Assembly (NCBI GenBank): GCA_035771165.1
Contig: JAWNZC010000327.1
Location: 1,263,001-1,327,000 of the forward strand
DNA from: Paragorgia papillata
Taxonomy: Eukaryota > Cnidaria > Anthozoa > Scleralcyonacea > Coralliidae
Reading direction: 5' to 3'
DNA length: 64,000 bases
In this document: positions 43,915-55,545 of the stretch, piece after piece
Layout of the letters: every line of letters begins with the position of its first letter
How positions within the stretch are numbered: the first letter of the stretch is position 1
Notes under the pieces: generated by a model
Databases searched by the model: none
Told to the model about the DNA's origin: nothing
What the model saw: the letters and a program-made list of their open reading frames with translations, nothing else
Translations under genes and position numbers: made by a program

Positions 43915-44303
43915 TATCTCCGGTGTTAGAAATTTTGGGCTTCAAGCAGGATAGGTTGCATAGCCAGCTGTTTTCGATAAGGTAAAGTGAAAAGGTAGTT
44001 TTAGTTTCGAGCCGCGCCCTTTATTATTTTACTTTGATTTTGCGTTCGAAACGTCAGTATTTCGCTAAAAATATCGGCAGTTTATCACCTTTTCACTTAT
44101 TTTCAGCGAAACACTCGGTTTCAAACTACCCTGCGAGCATGCAGAGCCTTCTTTTCCTTATTTCTTCGCTGAGAGCCCTGAGGAAGAAAAGAAGGCTATG
44201 CTGTATTCGTGACTGGTTGCCATTGCGCATGCATGTCAATTGCTTGGTCATAATCTAGAACCCAGTCCAAATCAGGACAGAAAACAAAACAAGAACCGGT
44301 TAA
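43915..44303. other. Non-coding stretch
   Basis: Contains short repeats (CGAAACGTCAGTATTTCG) but no gene that I can support. Confidence 0.4.
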
Positions 44304-44861
44304 GTTGGCTCCATACAGTTTCTTGAAAAATGGAAAATACAAGTTTGAGAGTACAAAACACGTGCATAAACAATTCGGAAAAAGAATAAAACTAATTGTT
44401 ATACATAGCCAGTTAAACATTCTGACAATCAAAAACTGTTACCAAATAAATAGCAACAGTTGTTGCTATGGCAACAATGACGTTTTCTTAATTCGAGAAA
44501 AACTTTGGTGACCCCCAATTTTTTTTTCATTAAAACTTTTCTTGAAGTGTGAGTAATCAATAGACCGATTTTAAAAGAATTCTGTAGAACGAATAATTTT
44601 TTTCCCCGCAAAAATCATGTTTGTTAATTTTAAAAAAAATTGGATCTACAGAATTTTTTTTAAATCGGTCTATTGATTACTCATACTTCAAGAAAGCTTC
44701 CATAGCAACAACTGTTGCTATTTATTTGGTAACAGTTTTTTATTGTCAGGCTGTTAAACTATGCATAACATTTAGTTTTATTCTTTTTCCGAATTGTTTA
44801 TGCACGTGTTTTGGACACAAATTTGTATTTTCCATTTTTCTAGAAACTGTATGGAGCCACC
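44304..44861. mobile_element. 'GGTGGCTCC' foldback with TTAA target
   Basis: Ends GTTGGCTCCATACAGTTTC and GAAACTGTATGGAGCCACC with arms of over 200 bp. TTAA at 44300-44303 and 44862-44865. Arms include AGCAACAGTTGTTGCTATGG. A broken relative is nested in 16915-17415. The 129-residue frame at 44621-45010 is a chance frame through the arm. Confidence 0.8.
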
Positions 44862-44865
44862 TTAA

Positions 44866-45495
44866 ACGGGTCTTAAACGGGTTACTTCGTCCTAAATCTT
44901 GGACAAAGCCAAACACGAATACAGCAGAACCTTATATAAGAGAAATAGGGAAAAGAAGACTTTGCCCGCAGGGTAGTTTCAAACGTAAAATCAATGTAAA
45001 GTGTCGATGAAGAGCTCCGTTCGAAACGTCCGATCAAGCAGCGAGAATTTGTGGTAACACCAGTTGACCCAGTCCTTCATCAGAGCTGCAAATATTAATA
45101 ATAAAATAGATAAATAATCATAATTTAGCAATCAATAATAAACGTGGTGTTCCAAGTACAAGTTCTTTAGGGGACATATGATATTTGTAGATGTTGATAA
45201 TGAATTTTAATATTTATCAATTCTATTTTGAAACTGCAGTACAAAGACCACTTGTAAAACTCGTTTTCGGACCGCATGGCAACCTCATGGCAAAGAAAAC
45301 TTTTGACCTCTTCAAATTCACCTGAAAACCCCATCTGCCATCAAAGAAAAGCTAGGATCTTTTTTCAGGCTCCCTACTGTGTCACACGTGGAATCGAAAG
45401 TACCCTGAATGCTCAGAATCAGATACTGAGTTGATGAACAGGTATGCTATATAATCAGGGCCAGTGTGTTTAGATCTTTTTACCTGTTGCATTAT
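44866..45495. other. Non-coding stretch
   Basis: No gene or clear element boundary seen. Confidence 0.4.
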
Positions 45496-45875
45496 ATTAA
45501 TAAGTGTTCAACCTATTCCTGTCTAAGCCGGCGAAAAACGGACCTTTTATTGCCGAGTTTATACTCTGTCTAACTCTAGACGATTTTACTAGTCGAGAAC
45601 AACCTTCAGACACTCTGGGCATGCAGCAATGGATTAACAAGTGATTATATAACTCATTTTTGCCTGAGCCGGCCAAAAACGGAGTGACGGTTTATTGTTT
45701 TATTCTGTCTAACACCCGTAACACCAGATGATTTTACTTGTCAAATCGAGTACCCTCTGGCATCCTAGGCAACAATGGATTAACAAGCACATGATTAACC
45801 CATTCTTGCCTGAGCTGGCCAAAAACGGCCCTTTTATTGTTTTACCTAACGCCAGACGATCCTAGAATCTCAGGC
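45496..45875. repeat. Tandem 'GCCAGACGATTTTAC' modules, 3 diverged units
   Basis: Three units of roughly 130-150 bp sharing 'GCCGGCCAAAAACGG', 'TTTATTGTTTTA', 'CTAACNCCAGACGATTTTAC' and 'GCAATGGATTAACAAG'. A single related module is at 7003-7121. 45876-46120 holds nothing recognisable. Confidence 0.7.
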
Positions 45876-46120
45876 GATAATATGATGCCTCGTTGGAAGC
45901 GATTTCGAAACCGGAGTTGTTGTATCACTGAATCACAGTGAAACGTTTAGGTTTGGGAAGAGTATCAGAAATTGCAGTTTTACTTTCATGCAAAATAAAA
46001 GATGTCGGGTATGCGACATTTCAACATTGAAGAGGGGGAAGGCAACGACTATTGTCAGGTTTTACTCGTCGAAGAGAAAACTTTCAGACATCCTAAGAAA
46101 GAAAAGGTTATATGTACTAT

Positions 46121-46591
46121 AGTGGTGTGCGTCGGATCGGATTGACACCTTATAATCCGAGGGTTTGCCAAAACTGTCAATCCAAATCCGATCCGATCCG
46201 ATCCGATCCGAAGCCAAAAAATCGTAGTCCGATCCGATCCGAAAACAGCTGCTCAAATCCGATCCGATCCGATCCGAAAAAATTAAAACACCGGATATAT
46301 ATATATATATATATATATAGAAGTAATATTTATAAACCGCGCAGGAGGGCTTTATCGGATATAAAACACGAGGCGATAGCCGAGTGTTTTAGAGCCGATA
46401 AAGCCCGTACTGCAAGGTTTTTAAATGGCTTCTAAAAAGAATCACTTCATACGTTCATTGGCGTAGTAATTTTGAAAATTAAGCTTATCTCAGCCGTTAA
46501 AAACCAGCGAGAAACTTAGAGCGAGTCTATATCACATATATAGATCCGATACGCTCATGATTTTTCTTTGTGTTTTCCTCATGAATTATTA

Positions 46592-46660
<69 letters not shown>

Positions 46661-47012
46661 CAATAGTTGCGCAAACTTTCCGAAAAGAAAACCAATGAAC
46701 AAATAAATTTAAGAAAACTACTATACAATAATAATCTTATGCAATAGTAACGTTTATATATGTTGTACAATGTGCATACAACTAGTGAATTTGTTAATGT
46801 TGTGACAAAAACAATGACAAAAGTGAATCTGATGCGGGTAAAAAGTGCAAAATCCGATTCGATCCGATCTGAGAAAAGAAGAACAAAATTCGGTCCGATC
46901 CGAGAAAAAAAGAACAAATTCCGATCCGAACGATAAAAGTTTAGTCCGAATCCGATCCGAATCCGATCGGATCGGATCGGATTCGGATTCGGATCGGATT
47001 CGCACACCATTG
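46121..47012. mobile_element. hAT-like element rich in GATCC/GGATC repeats
   Basis: Ends AGTGGTGTGCG and CGCACACCATTG, with GTACTAT directly repeated on both sides (46114-46120, 47013-47019). Subterminal tracts of repeated CCGAT (left about 46185-46280, right about 46855-47000) are inverted relative to each other. Inside are TA microsatellites (46295-46318, 46600-46658) around a smaller foldback. Frames of Ser/Arg/Asp/Pro repeats are artefacts. Confidence 0.7.
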
Positions 47013-47352
47013 GTACTATTTACCGAATGAGTGGCCGTTCTGTATCGCGGTATAACAGACACGAGGCGAAAAATCAAGTTACGCGCGTTAAAATCAAGCT
47101 TACAACATACATTGCGTAGGAGATCACCAGTAAAGAGACTTTTTTAATTTAGATAAGCATTTGGAGTAGTTAAAAGCATGTTCTTTTTCAAAAACAACCA
47201 ACTAAGTAATTTAGTTTCACTGCTGAAGGTGTTTCAGTTTCATTTTTGCATGAAATAAAAACCTTTTTCACGACAGCAACGCTAATATAAACAACTGACC
47301 CACCTTTTGACTTCATAAAGGTACCTTTTATTCTTTTTTGTTGCCTGCTTAA

Positions 47353-47575
47353 AGCCCTAATCAAACGAGAACGCAAGTCATCGCAAGTTGGCAGTCACGC
47401 TATCTCAACCAACCGCTCTGAATAGTTTCCCGAAAATATCATGTACCGTGACAAAGTTAAAACTTGTTTAAAACACTCATGAAACCTTTATTTTGTTAAT
47501 TTGGGTGTTCTAACGACCGCCACAGAAATTCTGACTGCCAACTTGCGATGACTTGCGTTCTCGTTTGATTAGGGC
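47353..47575. mobile_element. MITE with TTAA target
   Basis: Inverted ends AGCCCTAATCAAACGAGAAC and GTTCTCGTTTGATTAGGGC with TTAA at 47349-47352 and 47576-47579; arms about 45 bp. Confidence 0.8.
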
Positions 47576-47871
47576 TTAACACATTTTTTGCCTCTCGAGC
47601 AACATCTATGCAACATTTCACTGAAGCCGTTTGCCGAACAGCTCAGCGAGAAACTGTGTGAATGCATCATTACGCATGGCGGAAGTATTAGTTGCCTGTT
47701 GCCTATACCGGAAGTTTGTCGTTTGAAAGATTTCGCTGTAATTTTGTCTCTTGTACAGTGCTTGGCTATATAATAAAACAGTTATACCATTCGCTCTCAT
47801 CGTATACGAACTATATATATATATCCTACAGGCTACAGTGTGGTGCTGTGCTGTGCGCGCCTATATATTAG

Positions 47872-48230
47872 GGACCTAGGACTACGATGGCAATTAAATT
47901 ACTGCATTTAAAAGAAACCATGGATCAGGACATCGTATATTGTATGCTTTATGTATTTTGTAAGACCTTCAAAAAGCAGCCATAGCTTCGACAACATGAC
48001 GTATATAATAAGATTAACGCCTAAGCAAACTAACAGCTTTTCAGTGTAGTTCCTTGCCACAACGTTGCCTTGAAAACGTGAAATCGCTTCAGTTGACGTT
48101 GTGTGTGTGCAACGAGGACGGTGTTGGGATTACTCTTGAGACTGCAAATTATTCAACGCTTTGTTTCGGTTGAAAAGTACTATTGTATTTGGGTCTTCAT
48201 CGTGACGTCCGCGTTAATTAAAGGCGGATT
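47872..48230. repeat. GGGACC MITE relative
   Basis: Starts AGGGACCTAGGACTACGATG and shares 'TGTATGCTTTATGTATTTTG' and 'AAAGCAGCCATAGCTTCGAC' with the copies at 40375 and 17400-17590. The right end is unclear. Confidence 0.6.
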
Positions 48231-48322
48231 TCCAGTCCTCACTGAAACAGGCGCGCAGCGAGTACTTGCATCTAATTAAAAAGAACTCAGAGCGAAAAAA
48301 TAAGCACTGCGAGTTCTTTTTA

Positions 48323-48701
48323 GGGCCTGTTTATATGGAGACGAGTTACCCGGCCAGGCGAGTTACTCGGCACATGGCGAGTTCCCGGTCTGTAGAACAA
48401 ACACTGTTTTTCCCACCGCAGTGTTTATATGAGAGAGGCGGGTAACTCGGCTGCCAGTGCCGAGTTCTCGCCAGGGCGGGATAAACATTTCCCCATATAA
48501 ACACTTTTCCCCGGGTAACTCGGTATATAGCGGGATGAATTTTCTATATTCGTTACTTCATGTCACTTTCGTTGACGAGAATCATCTCAAATATTACAAC
48601 TTGCCAGGTAACTCGCTTTCATATAAACAGAACGTAAAGTTTATCCCGGCAAACCGGGTAACTCGGCTGACCGAGTAACTCGCCTCCATATAAACAGCCC
48701 C
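48323..48701. mobile_element. Harbinger-like MITE, TTA TSD
   Basis: Ends GGGCCTGTTTATATGGAGAC and CTCCATATAAACAGCCCC, TTA at 48320-48322 and 48702-48704. 'GAGTTACTCGG' motifs recur inside in both directions. It is itself inserted in a larger inverted repeat (AGTACTTGCATCTAATTAAA arms). Confidence 0.75.
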
Positions 48702-48704
48702 TTA

Positions 48705-49028
48705 ATTAGATGTAAGTACTTGCAGCGAGCTGCAAGCCAGTTGCTGCGACGACTGGAAAAGAGAGGCTTAAGGTCCCTATTGACTCCGCACCATGCACTG
48801 ACAGTCAAAACAACTGGATTGCTCATCCAGCTCCAAAAATGAAGCCAGCGGAGATGACGGATTTGGGCTTAGTGTCCGCATAGGCGCCGCGGCGACAGCT
48901 GCCGCAGTCGGTATCCCGGATCACCTAATTAAGACCAAAAAGAACCAAAAAAAAACCCAACAAAAAAACAAAAAACAAAGTTCTGTATATGTCTTGCAAA
49001 AAATGGACGGGGCTGCCCACTGCTCTAT
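48705..49028. other. Non-coding stretch
   Basis: No gene; A-rich around 48935-48985. The minus-strand frame at 48641-48826 has no recognisable feature. Confidence 0.4.
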
Positions 49029-49420
49029 ACGAGTGTGGCTAAATGGTGTACTATGAGTGTTGCTAAAAATGGCGTACTACGGTGCGGCCCACTACTCGCT
49101 ATGAGTGTTGCTAAAAATGGCGTATTACGGTGCTGCCCACTACTCGCTATGAGTGTTGCTAAAAATGGCGTATTATGGTGCGGCCCACTACTCGCTATGA
49201 GTGTTGCTAAAAATGGCGTATTACGGTGCTGCCCACTACTCGCTATGAGTGTTGCTAAGTGGCGTACTACGGTGCTGCCTACTACTCGCTATGAGTGTTG
49301 CTAAATGGCGTACTACGGTGCTGCCCATGCACTACTCGCTATGAGTGTTGCTAAATGGCGTACTACGGTGCTGCCCACTACTCGCTATGAGTGTTGCTAA
49401 AAATGGCGTACTTATGTGAG
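49029..49420. repeat. 48-bp minisatellite, about 8 units
   Basis: Units starting ATGAGTGTTGCTAAAAATGG at 49053, 49101, 49149, 49197, 49245, 49291, 49341 and 49387, plus a short first unit. Most are 48 bp, so the array reads as a repeated MSVAKNGVLRCGPLLA peptide; later units of 46 and 50 bp break the frame. Treated as a repeat and not as a gene. Confidence 0.9.
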
Positions 49421-49462
49421 TATTGCGTCCATTTGGAGGATTCCGACTGTGTGGGTCCAGAT

Positions 49463-50122
49463 CACTGATCTCAATAACACTGGATGGGGCATGAGGCCGG
49501 ATTTTGCGTGCCAGTTGTATGATGACACGACCACTACCCAAGATGGCGCCCACTAAAGTTCATAGCTTTCGTAGATTGAAAACAGACAAAAAAAGTTATT
49601 TTAAGAAAATTTAAACGAATGTAATGACACAAGAAGTACTCAATAAGGTTTAAGACGCTAATTTCTTGCATTTGTTTCTATTACTGAGCTGTAAAACATT
49701 TAAATTTCGTTGTTTTTCTTCAGTGTTGACAACGAAGAAACTTCACGATAATGTAAACTGAACAGACTATAAAATCTACCTTTTATAGTAATCTTAATGC
49801 CTTAACAATATCTTGTGTTGTGTACTTGCCATCTTTTGACTGTATTTGTTGTTAAACAGTGAAAACTAAACAAACCGGCATTTGTGGTTTGCTTTGCGGC
49901 TTTTCCGACTCCCCCGGCACAGAGTACTTAATATTCCTCACCCTGGTTAATCTGACCGTGCTGACGTCAAGATTGCTTATGCCAGTCAACTTTAGGATTG
50001 GGAACAAGTTCTAAGGCTGCAATGCGTCATATGTTCCACTACGTAAGATGGCGGCGACTGCCACGAAATGTTTGACTGCTGGCCATAGGGAATGGCCTAT
50101 CCAGTTTATATAGAGATCAGTG
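49463..50122. mobile_element. CACTGATCTC TIR element, copy 2, TSD GTCCAGAT
   Basis: Same family as 42001-42707, 660 bp, perfect duplication GTCCAGAT (49455-49462, 50123-50130). Confidence 0.9.
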
Positions 50123-50184
50123 GTCCAGATACGGTACTTGGAAGGGTGACATCCTGGCTCTGTTGGTTCCAGTATATCACTTAT

Positions 50185-50705
50185 GATGGTCAGCTCAAGA
50201 TCCTACATGGATGGGTCTTTACCTGGATCCAAGTACCGCTACTCGCTCCAGGCCCCCACCGGGCTATGGCTTGCACCAACCTTCCAAATGGGTAAGTAAA
50301 AAGGTGAACGAGGATGTTAAATGAGGTTATGCAATAACCAAGGTTAACAGCTAGGTAACCGCGCGTGGTGCAAACTTGGGGTCAGCGGCAATGGAAGACT
50401 GGCACTAGTTGAGCGTCGTCTTTGCCACGTTAACGAGCTAGCAGTCAGACGCAGTGTCGGAGTCAGAGGAAATTAGATATTCCCACCGTCCCTCCCTTCA
50501 ATCAAAGAGGTAAGTGTAATACTTCCACCAATCAATTGGTGTGATCGGTGCAAGCCATACCAAGTGGGGATGGTCAGCTCAAGATCCTGCATGGATGGAT
50601 CTTAACCTGGATCCAAGTACCGCTACTCGCCCCAGGCCCCCACCGGGCTACGGCTTGCACCAACCTTCCAAACGGGTAAGTAAAAAAGTGAACGAGGATG
50701 TTAAT
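50185..50705. repeat. Direct ~140-bp duplication
   Basis: 'ATGGTCAGCTCAAGATCCT' through 'GTGAACGAGGATGTTAA' occurs at about 50185-50325 and again at about 50570-50703 with few differences. The 245 bp between show no gene. Confidence 0.75.
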
Positions 50706-51690
50706 TGCGCAACAAGGGTTCATCGTGCGTCGGAATGCAAGAGCAAAACGTCTTGTTAACACTGCAATAGACGTCATCACTCATCAATATGCGACTCGGT
50801 ATGCGAACAATTTCCGAAAACAGCGGAAATGGCGAGAAGACAGGACGGTTGTTGACAGATGGCGGACGTGATTGCGATGGTATTTTTACGGTGGTTGTTG
50901 TGGATGTCGAGGGAATAACCTGTCGTGCGCTCATAGATTCTGGCGCTGGTAGCTCTTACGCCTCCGCGAAACTGATCGATATGTTGAAAAAGAAGCCAAG
51001 CGAAACGAAAACCCAACGTATTGATATGCTTAATAGCTCTAGAATTGAAAGAATGGAATCCTATGACACAGTAATTGGATCTGTCGACGGCAGTTTTAGG
51101 ATGCAAGTGCGATTAACGAAGATCAATAAAGGAGAACTGTTGTCGATTGACAACCCTAATTACGAACAGTTAATCCAAGAGCACCAATACCTGAAAGGAT
51201 CGAGATTACCGACCACGACGCAAAGCAGAAACTTCCAATACATATCGTGTTAGGAAGTGGAGAGTACGCATGCATCAAAACCAAAGAAAGGCCTCTCGTT
51301 GGTAAAGACGGTGATCCTGTCGCGGAAAAGACCAAGTCGTTAGGCTGGTTTATCATGAGTCCTGGAAGCGAGTTTGACAAATCGACTGTGCTGCTCACCC
51401 AAACGTCTCAGAATGACTACGAAGATCTCTGCCGACTAGATGTCCTTGGGCTTGCTGATGCTCCAGAGAACGACCAGATCGCTGTGTACGAAGAGTTTAA
51501 AGAACAACTCGAGAGAGATCCAGCCGAGGATCCAGCTGTATGGTACGAAGCCAATCTTCCCTGGAAGGCGAATCACCCAATGCAACGTACCGACGAACGA
51601 AAGGGGGAGCCAAAGAAGACTAGATCAGCTGGTAAAGAAGCTACGCCAGAGTGGAAACTACGAAACGTATTGTCGTAAATATAGCTTATG
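50702..51690 (+). pseudogene. BEL/Pao fragment 4 (knuckle, protease region)
   Basis: Remains of a zinc knuckle (NCATRVHRASECKSKTSC then a stop) lead into a protease frame with ITCRALIDSGAGSSYAS (near 50920-50965). A frameshift near 51243 follows, then ILLTQTS-like and EFKEQLERDP blocks up to the run-in of reverse transcriptase. It ends after another shift near 51610-51690. LTRs are absent. Immediately upstream of BEL2. Confidence 0.8.
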
Positions 51691-51951
51691 ACGCAAGTTG
51701 TTAATTACACTAATTGGTTTAGGTTAAGAAATAGGTATACATGACAGATGTCGAACAGCAAACACTTCAAATTTTGGACAGTAAAAAACATGTGTATGTT
51801 AAGACGAGAGAGAGTGTGATAAGAGTGACTAGAGAGAGTGAAGTACCAAATAAAGTGAACAAAAAACTAAAACATTGTGATTGTCGTGAAGAACGGCACG
51901 TTAGATTGAGCATTCGCGACAAAGTGGCACCTCCGACGGGATCGGAAAAAA

Positions 51952-52719
51952 ATGGAAAAGCTGGAGAAAGACTTAGCTGGGAAGGTGAAGTTATTAAAGT
52001 TTACGAAAGGAAAAACACCAGACATCTTGAAGAAAAGAAACGCCGTCGCCATTGAGAGACAACGTGAAGCATTGATTTCAATAACAGCGAGCATCGACAC
52101 GATAAAACTTGAACTTGTTGAAACTAAGTTCGAACGAGGGGACGACGAAGATACCGTAACAAATTGGAGCAAGGAGATAGAAAACCAAGTAGATGAAGTC
52201 GACGTGGAAATCGAACACCTACAGCAGTGTTTAGCTGAATTAAAATCCAACGAAGAGATCAAGGCGAAAGAAATCGAGAATGCGCTGAAGGCGAAAGCGC
52301 GCGAGGAGCAACTGACCTTTGAACGTGAGCAGTACGAGCAAAAACTACGCTTCGAACAAAAGTTAGAGGAATCTAAAAAGGACAAAAGTCCGACGAAACC
52401 AACCGACACTAACCGCACGAAGCTTCAAAAACTGGTAATTACCAAGTTCAACGGAGCGCATACTGACTGGCTCCGCTTCTGGGGGGTTTTCGAAGTCGAA
52501 GTTGATGGTCAAACCGATGTAGCCGCTGTAACGAAGTTTGCCTACCTCAAGGAGCTCCTACAACCAAAGGTAAGAGCACTGATAGAGGGGTTGCCATTTA
52601 CAACCGAGGGATATACGCGAGCCAAAAATATATTTATAAAAATATATAGTAAATGCGTACGTGCAAAACATCATGGCATTGCCCGTAATCAGTGGAGCGC
52701 CACCGTCAAAAATTCATGA
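51952..52719 (+). pseudogene. BEL2 Gag, N-terminal part
   Basis: From ATG 51952, MEKLEKDLAGKVKLLKFTKG, a long Glu/Lys coiled-coil region, then LVITKFNGAHTDWLRFW and EGLPFTTEGYTRAKNIF of the DUF1759-like region. A small rearrangement near 52640-52660 loses some residues and shifts the frame. Confidence 0.85.
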
Positions 52720-53734
52720 CTTTCATGAAAAACTCTTGTTCAATGTACAAGCGTTGGAAACTATGGGAAAACTTAAAGAAGTAAACGGCTATGTGCGAAT
52801 GTCAGTAGACAAGCTAGAAGGAATTCGTGGCGATTTGGTCAGGGATGACGACGAGTGGCAAGAATGGGATTTCCCAAAATTTGTAGACGCGATTCGAAGG
52901 TGGACCGAAAGGAATCCTATCCGCAACAAACCTAAAGAGAAAGATCACGAAAGTCCGCCGTCGCATCGAAGAAAGAGATGGGAACCTCAAAATACGTCTT
53001 CGTATCGCACTCAACAACAACATCAAGGGGAAATCCGATTACAAAAATGCGTTTATTGCGTCAGTGAAGAGCACAAATCCGTCGAATGTAATAAAGTGAT
53101 CGACGCCACCGAAAGAAGACGCCTTCTTCAACAGAAGCGCCTTTGTTTTAACTGTGCGAAGGCCGGTCATAGAGCAGCAGAATGCAAAAGTCGATTGAAC
53201 TTTCGAAACTGTGACGCAAAACATCACACTTCGATTTGTGATAAAGAAATACCAGTTGACACAATCAAGACCGCCAAACAAGGGAGCGACCAACAAGTCG
53301 TCTATCCAGTCGTCGTTGTGGAAGTCCATGGAATAAAATGTCGTGCCTTGCTGGATTCTGGAGCAGGGAGTTCATATGCCTCGGCGGCATTACTCAAGCG
53401 AATTGGCGCAAGACCACAAAGCTCTGGAATGCGAAAAATTGAAATGATGCTCGGGGCAACGACGCGAAAGATGGAGACTTATCAGATTAAACTGCCCTCG
53501 TTGAAAGGAGATTTCGACATGGACGTAAACGTCACGAAAATTGAAAAACCGCAGTTAATGACCATGAAGAATCCTCACTACAAAAGACTCCTAGCCGAAA
53601 ACCCACATCTTAAAGGAGTTGTCATGGAAGATAAAGATGAGAAATCAGACCTACCTGTCCACCTAATCCTTGGAAACGGCGAATGTCCACGAATCAGCAC
53701 CGCAGAACCAGCACGCATTGGAAACGATGAATAG
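52661..53734 (+). pseudogene. BEL2 Gag C-terminus, knuckles and protease
   Basis: IMALPVISGAPPSKIHDFHE, WQEWDFPKFV, then knuckle CFNCAKAGHRAAEC with a following Cys/His cluster, and the retropepsin site RALLDSGAGSSYAS. It ends at a TAG (53732-53734) that interrupts a frame continuing at 53759. Confidence 0.85.
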
Positions 53735-54155
53735 AGTCCTGTAGCAAATCTAACGAAATTGGGATGGACTATCACTTCCCCCGGTCAAGAATTCGACATC
53801 ACCGCAATGTTACTCACGCAAACGGCAAATGCAGATTACGAGGAACTCTGTAAACTGGACGTACTCGGCCTAGCAGATTCAGCCATTGGGGACCAAAACG
53901 AAGTATATGAAGAATTCAAAGAACAGTTGGAAAGAAATCAAGAAGGATGGTATCGGACTGGTCTGCCCTGGAAGGGAAACCACCCTCCATTGCCAAAGGG
54001 AAAAGAAGCAAGCTTGCGAAGATTGAAAAATCTGGTGCGTAAACTCGACAAGTCGAAAGTTATCAATGAATACGATGAAATAATTAAAGAGCAACTGAGC
54101 CAAGGTGTGGTGGAACGTGCCCAAAAGACTGTGGTAGGAAGGGAATGCTATACCA
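53735..54155 (+). pseudogene. BEL2 protease-RT linker
   Basis: Same frame after the TAG: GWTITSPGQEFDITAML, KLDVLGLADSAIGDQNEVYE, EGWYRTGLPWKGNHP. It runs to the insertion point near 54155, where homology to BEL1 stops. Confidence 0.8.
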
Positions 54156-54950
54156 TGAAGCCAAACTATTTACCGCCATTATGGACTGTCGATCACGAGT
54201 AAGAAAAAGTGAAAAGTCTTCTTGGGGAAGAATTAAAGAGTGAAGAAATTGAATTGGTGCACTGCGACTAAAAATTGAGAGGAAATATCATTTTGAAACG
54301 CATGCAATCTTTTTACCGATAGTGTACTAAATATTTGGGTGGAGAATTGGGTCTTTTTCTGTTTGTTGGATTTTTTAAAGGTTCACCGTCCACGAAAAAG
54401 GAAAAGTGAATATTTCTTGGGGAGGAGTTGAAGAGTGAAGAAAATTAAGTCGGTATGGCTAAAAATTGGGAGAATTTTGGAATTACATCCAATGCTCTTG
54501 TTGGCTTACAGATGATATGTTATGTGCTTGAGAGTAGGATTTGGATTTGAAGTTGCGTCGACAAGGAAAAGTGAAAAGATTTTTTGAGGATGAATTTAAT
54601 AAGAGTGCACTGTGACTAAAAAATTGAGAGGATTTTAAAATTGTGTGCAATGTTATTATATACAGATGATGTGCTGTGTGCTGGGGTGTAGAACTGGCTC
54701 TTTTTCGTATTTGGTGGCTTTTTTAAAAGGTGACAATACTTCTCGAGGAAGAATTAAAAATTGAAGAAATTAAAGCGGTAGTTGAAATTGGTAAAAGTGG
54801 TAAATGCTGTTACAGACGGTGTGCTTGGGTGTAGAATTCGGTCCTTTCGTATTTCGAAGATGTCGAACGCAAATGTTGTGCCTTCGATTTTCCCGCGGCG
54901 CGCAACCTAAATTTGCTCAAATGCCCGATTGCCGGAATTTGCCGGTTATC
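54156..54950. repeat. 0.8-kb insertion of degenerate tandem repeats in BEL2 pol
   Basis: Four diverged units of about 150-200 bp share 'GTGAAAAGTCTTCTTGGGGA' type starts, 'GAAGAATTAAAGAGTGAAG', 'CTAAAAATTGAGAGGA' and 'GGGTGTAGAATTCGG' blocks. It splits the reverse transcriptase N-terminus (YTM / PHKAVVREKAES). No inverted ends found, so its origin is unknown. Confidence 0.75.
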
Positions 54951-55545
54951 ACACAAGGCAGTAGTTCGAGAGAAAGCTGAAAGCACAAGGTTACGGATCG
55001 TATATGATGCGTCTCCCAAAGTAAGAGATGGAGTTCCTTACCTCAACGAATGCCTGAATCCTGGTCCACCACTACAAAATCAGCTCTGGAATGTGCTGAT
55101 TCGAGGTCGATTCCACCCTGTAGCCATAACTGGTGACATTAAGAAAGCGTTTTTGCAGGTCCGGATTCGTGAAGAAGACCGAGACGCCCTCAGGTTTCAC
55201 TGGCTAAAGAATCTGGAAACGAGAGAAGTTGAAACCCTCAGATTCACAAGGGCGTTATTTGGCCTAGCTCCTTCGCCTTTCTTGCTTGGGGGAGTAATCA
55301 ATCAGCACTTAGAAAGCTGGCGGCTCAAAAGTCCAGAAGCAGTGCACGAAATCAACAAAAGCCTCTAGGTCGATGACTTGATTTCTGGTGCAACAACGAC
55401 AACCAAAGCCAAGAAATTGAAGAATGATGCCACGGAGATCTTCGCTGACGCTGCCTTCGAGTTGCACAAGTGGCATTCCAACGAGCCCACACTGGAATCT
55501 CACCAAAGCGACGTAGATGTGCAAGACCAAACTTCGCGAAACAAC
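54951..55545 (+). pseudogene. BEL2 reverse transcriptase, catalytic motif broken
   Basis: AVVREKAESTRLRIVYDAS, VAITGDIKKAFLQV and LFGLAPSPFLLGG blocks are intact. A TAG (55366-55368) occupies the Tyr position of YVDD (SL-stop-VDDLISG). The frame continues to about 55530, where a shift moves it into the next frame. Confidence 0.85.

Noticed and set aside
44621..45010. 129-residue frame near a foldback
   Set aside because: Mostly the arm of an inverted repeat; no recognisable domain.
46112..47077. Asp/Ser/Arg/Pro repeat frames on both strands
   Set aside because: Translations of CCGAT-type repeat tracts in a TIR element.
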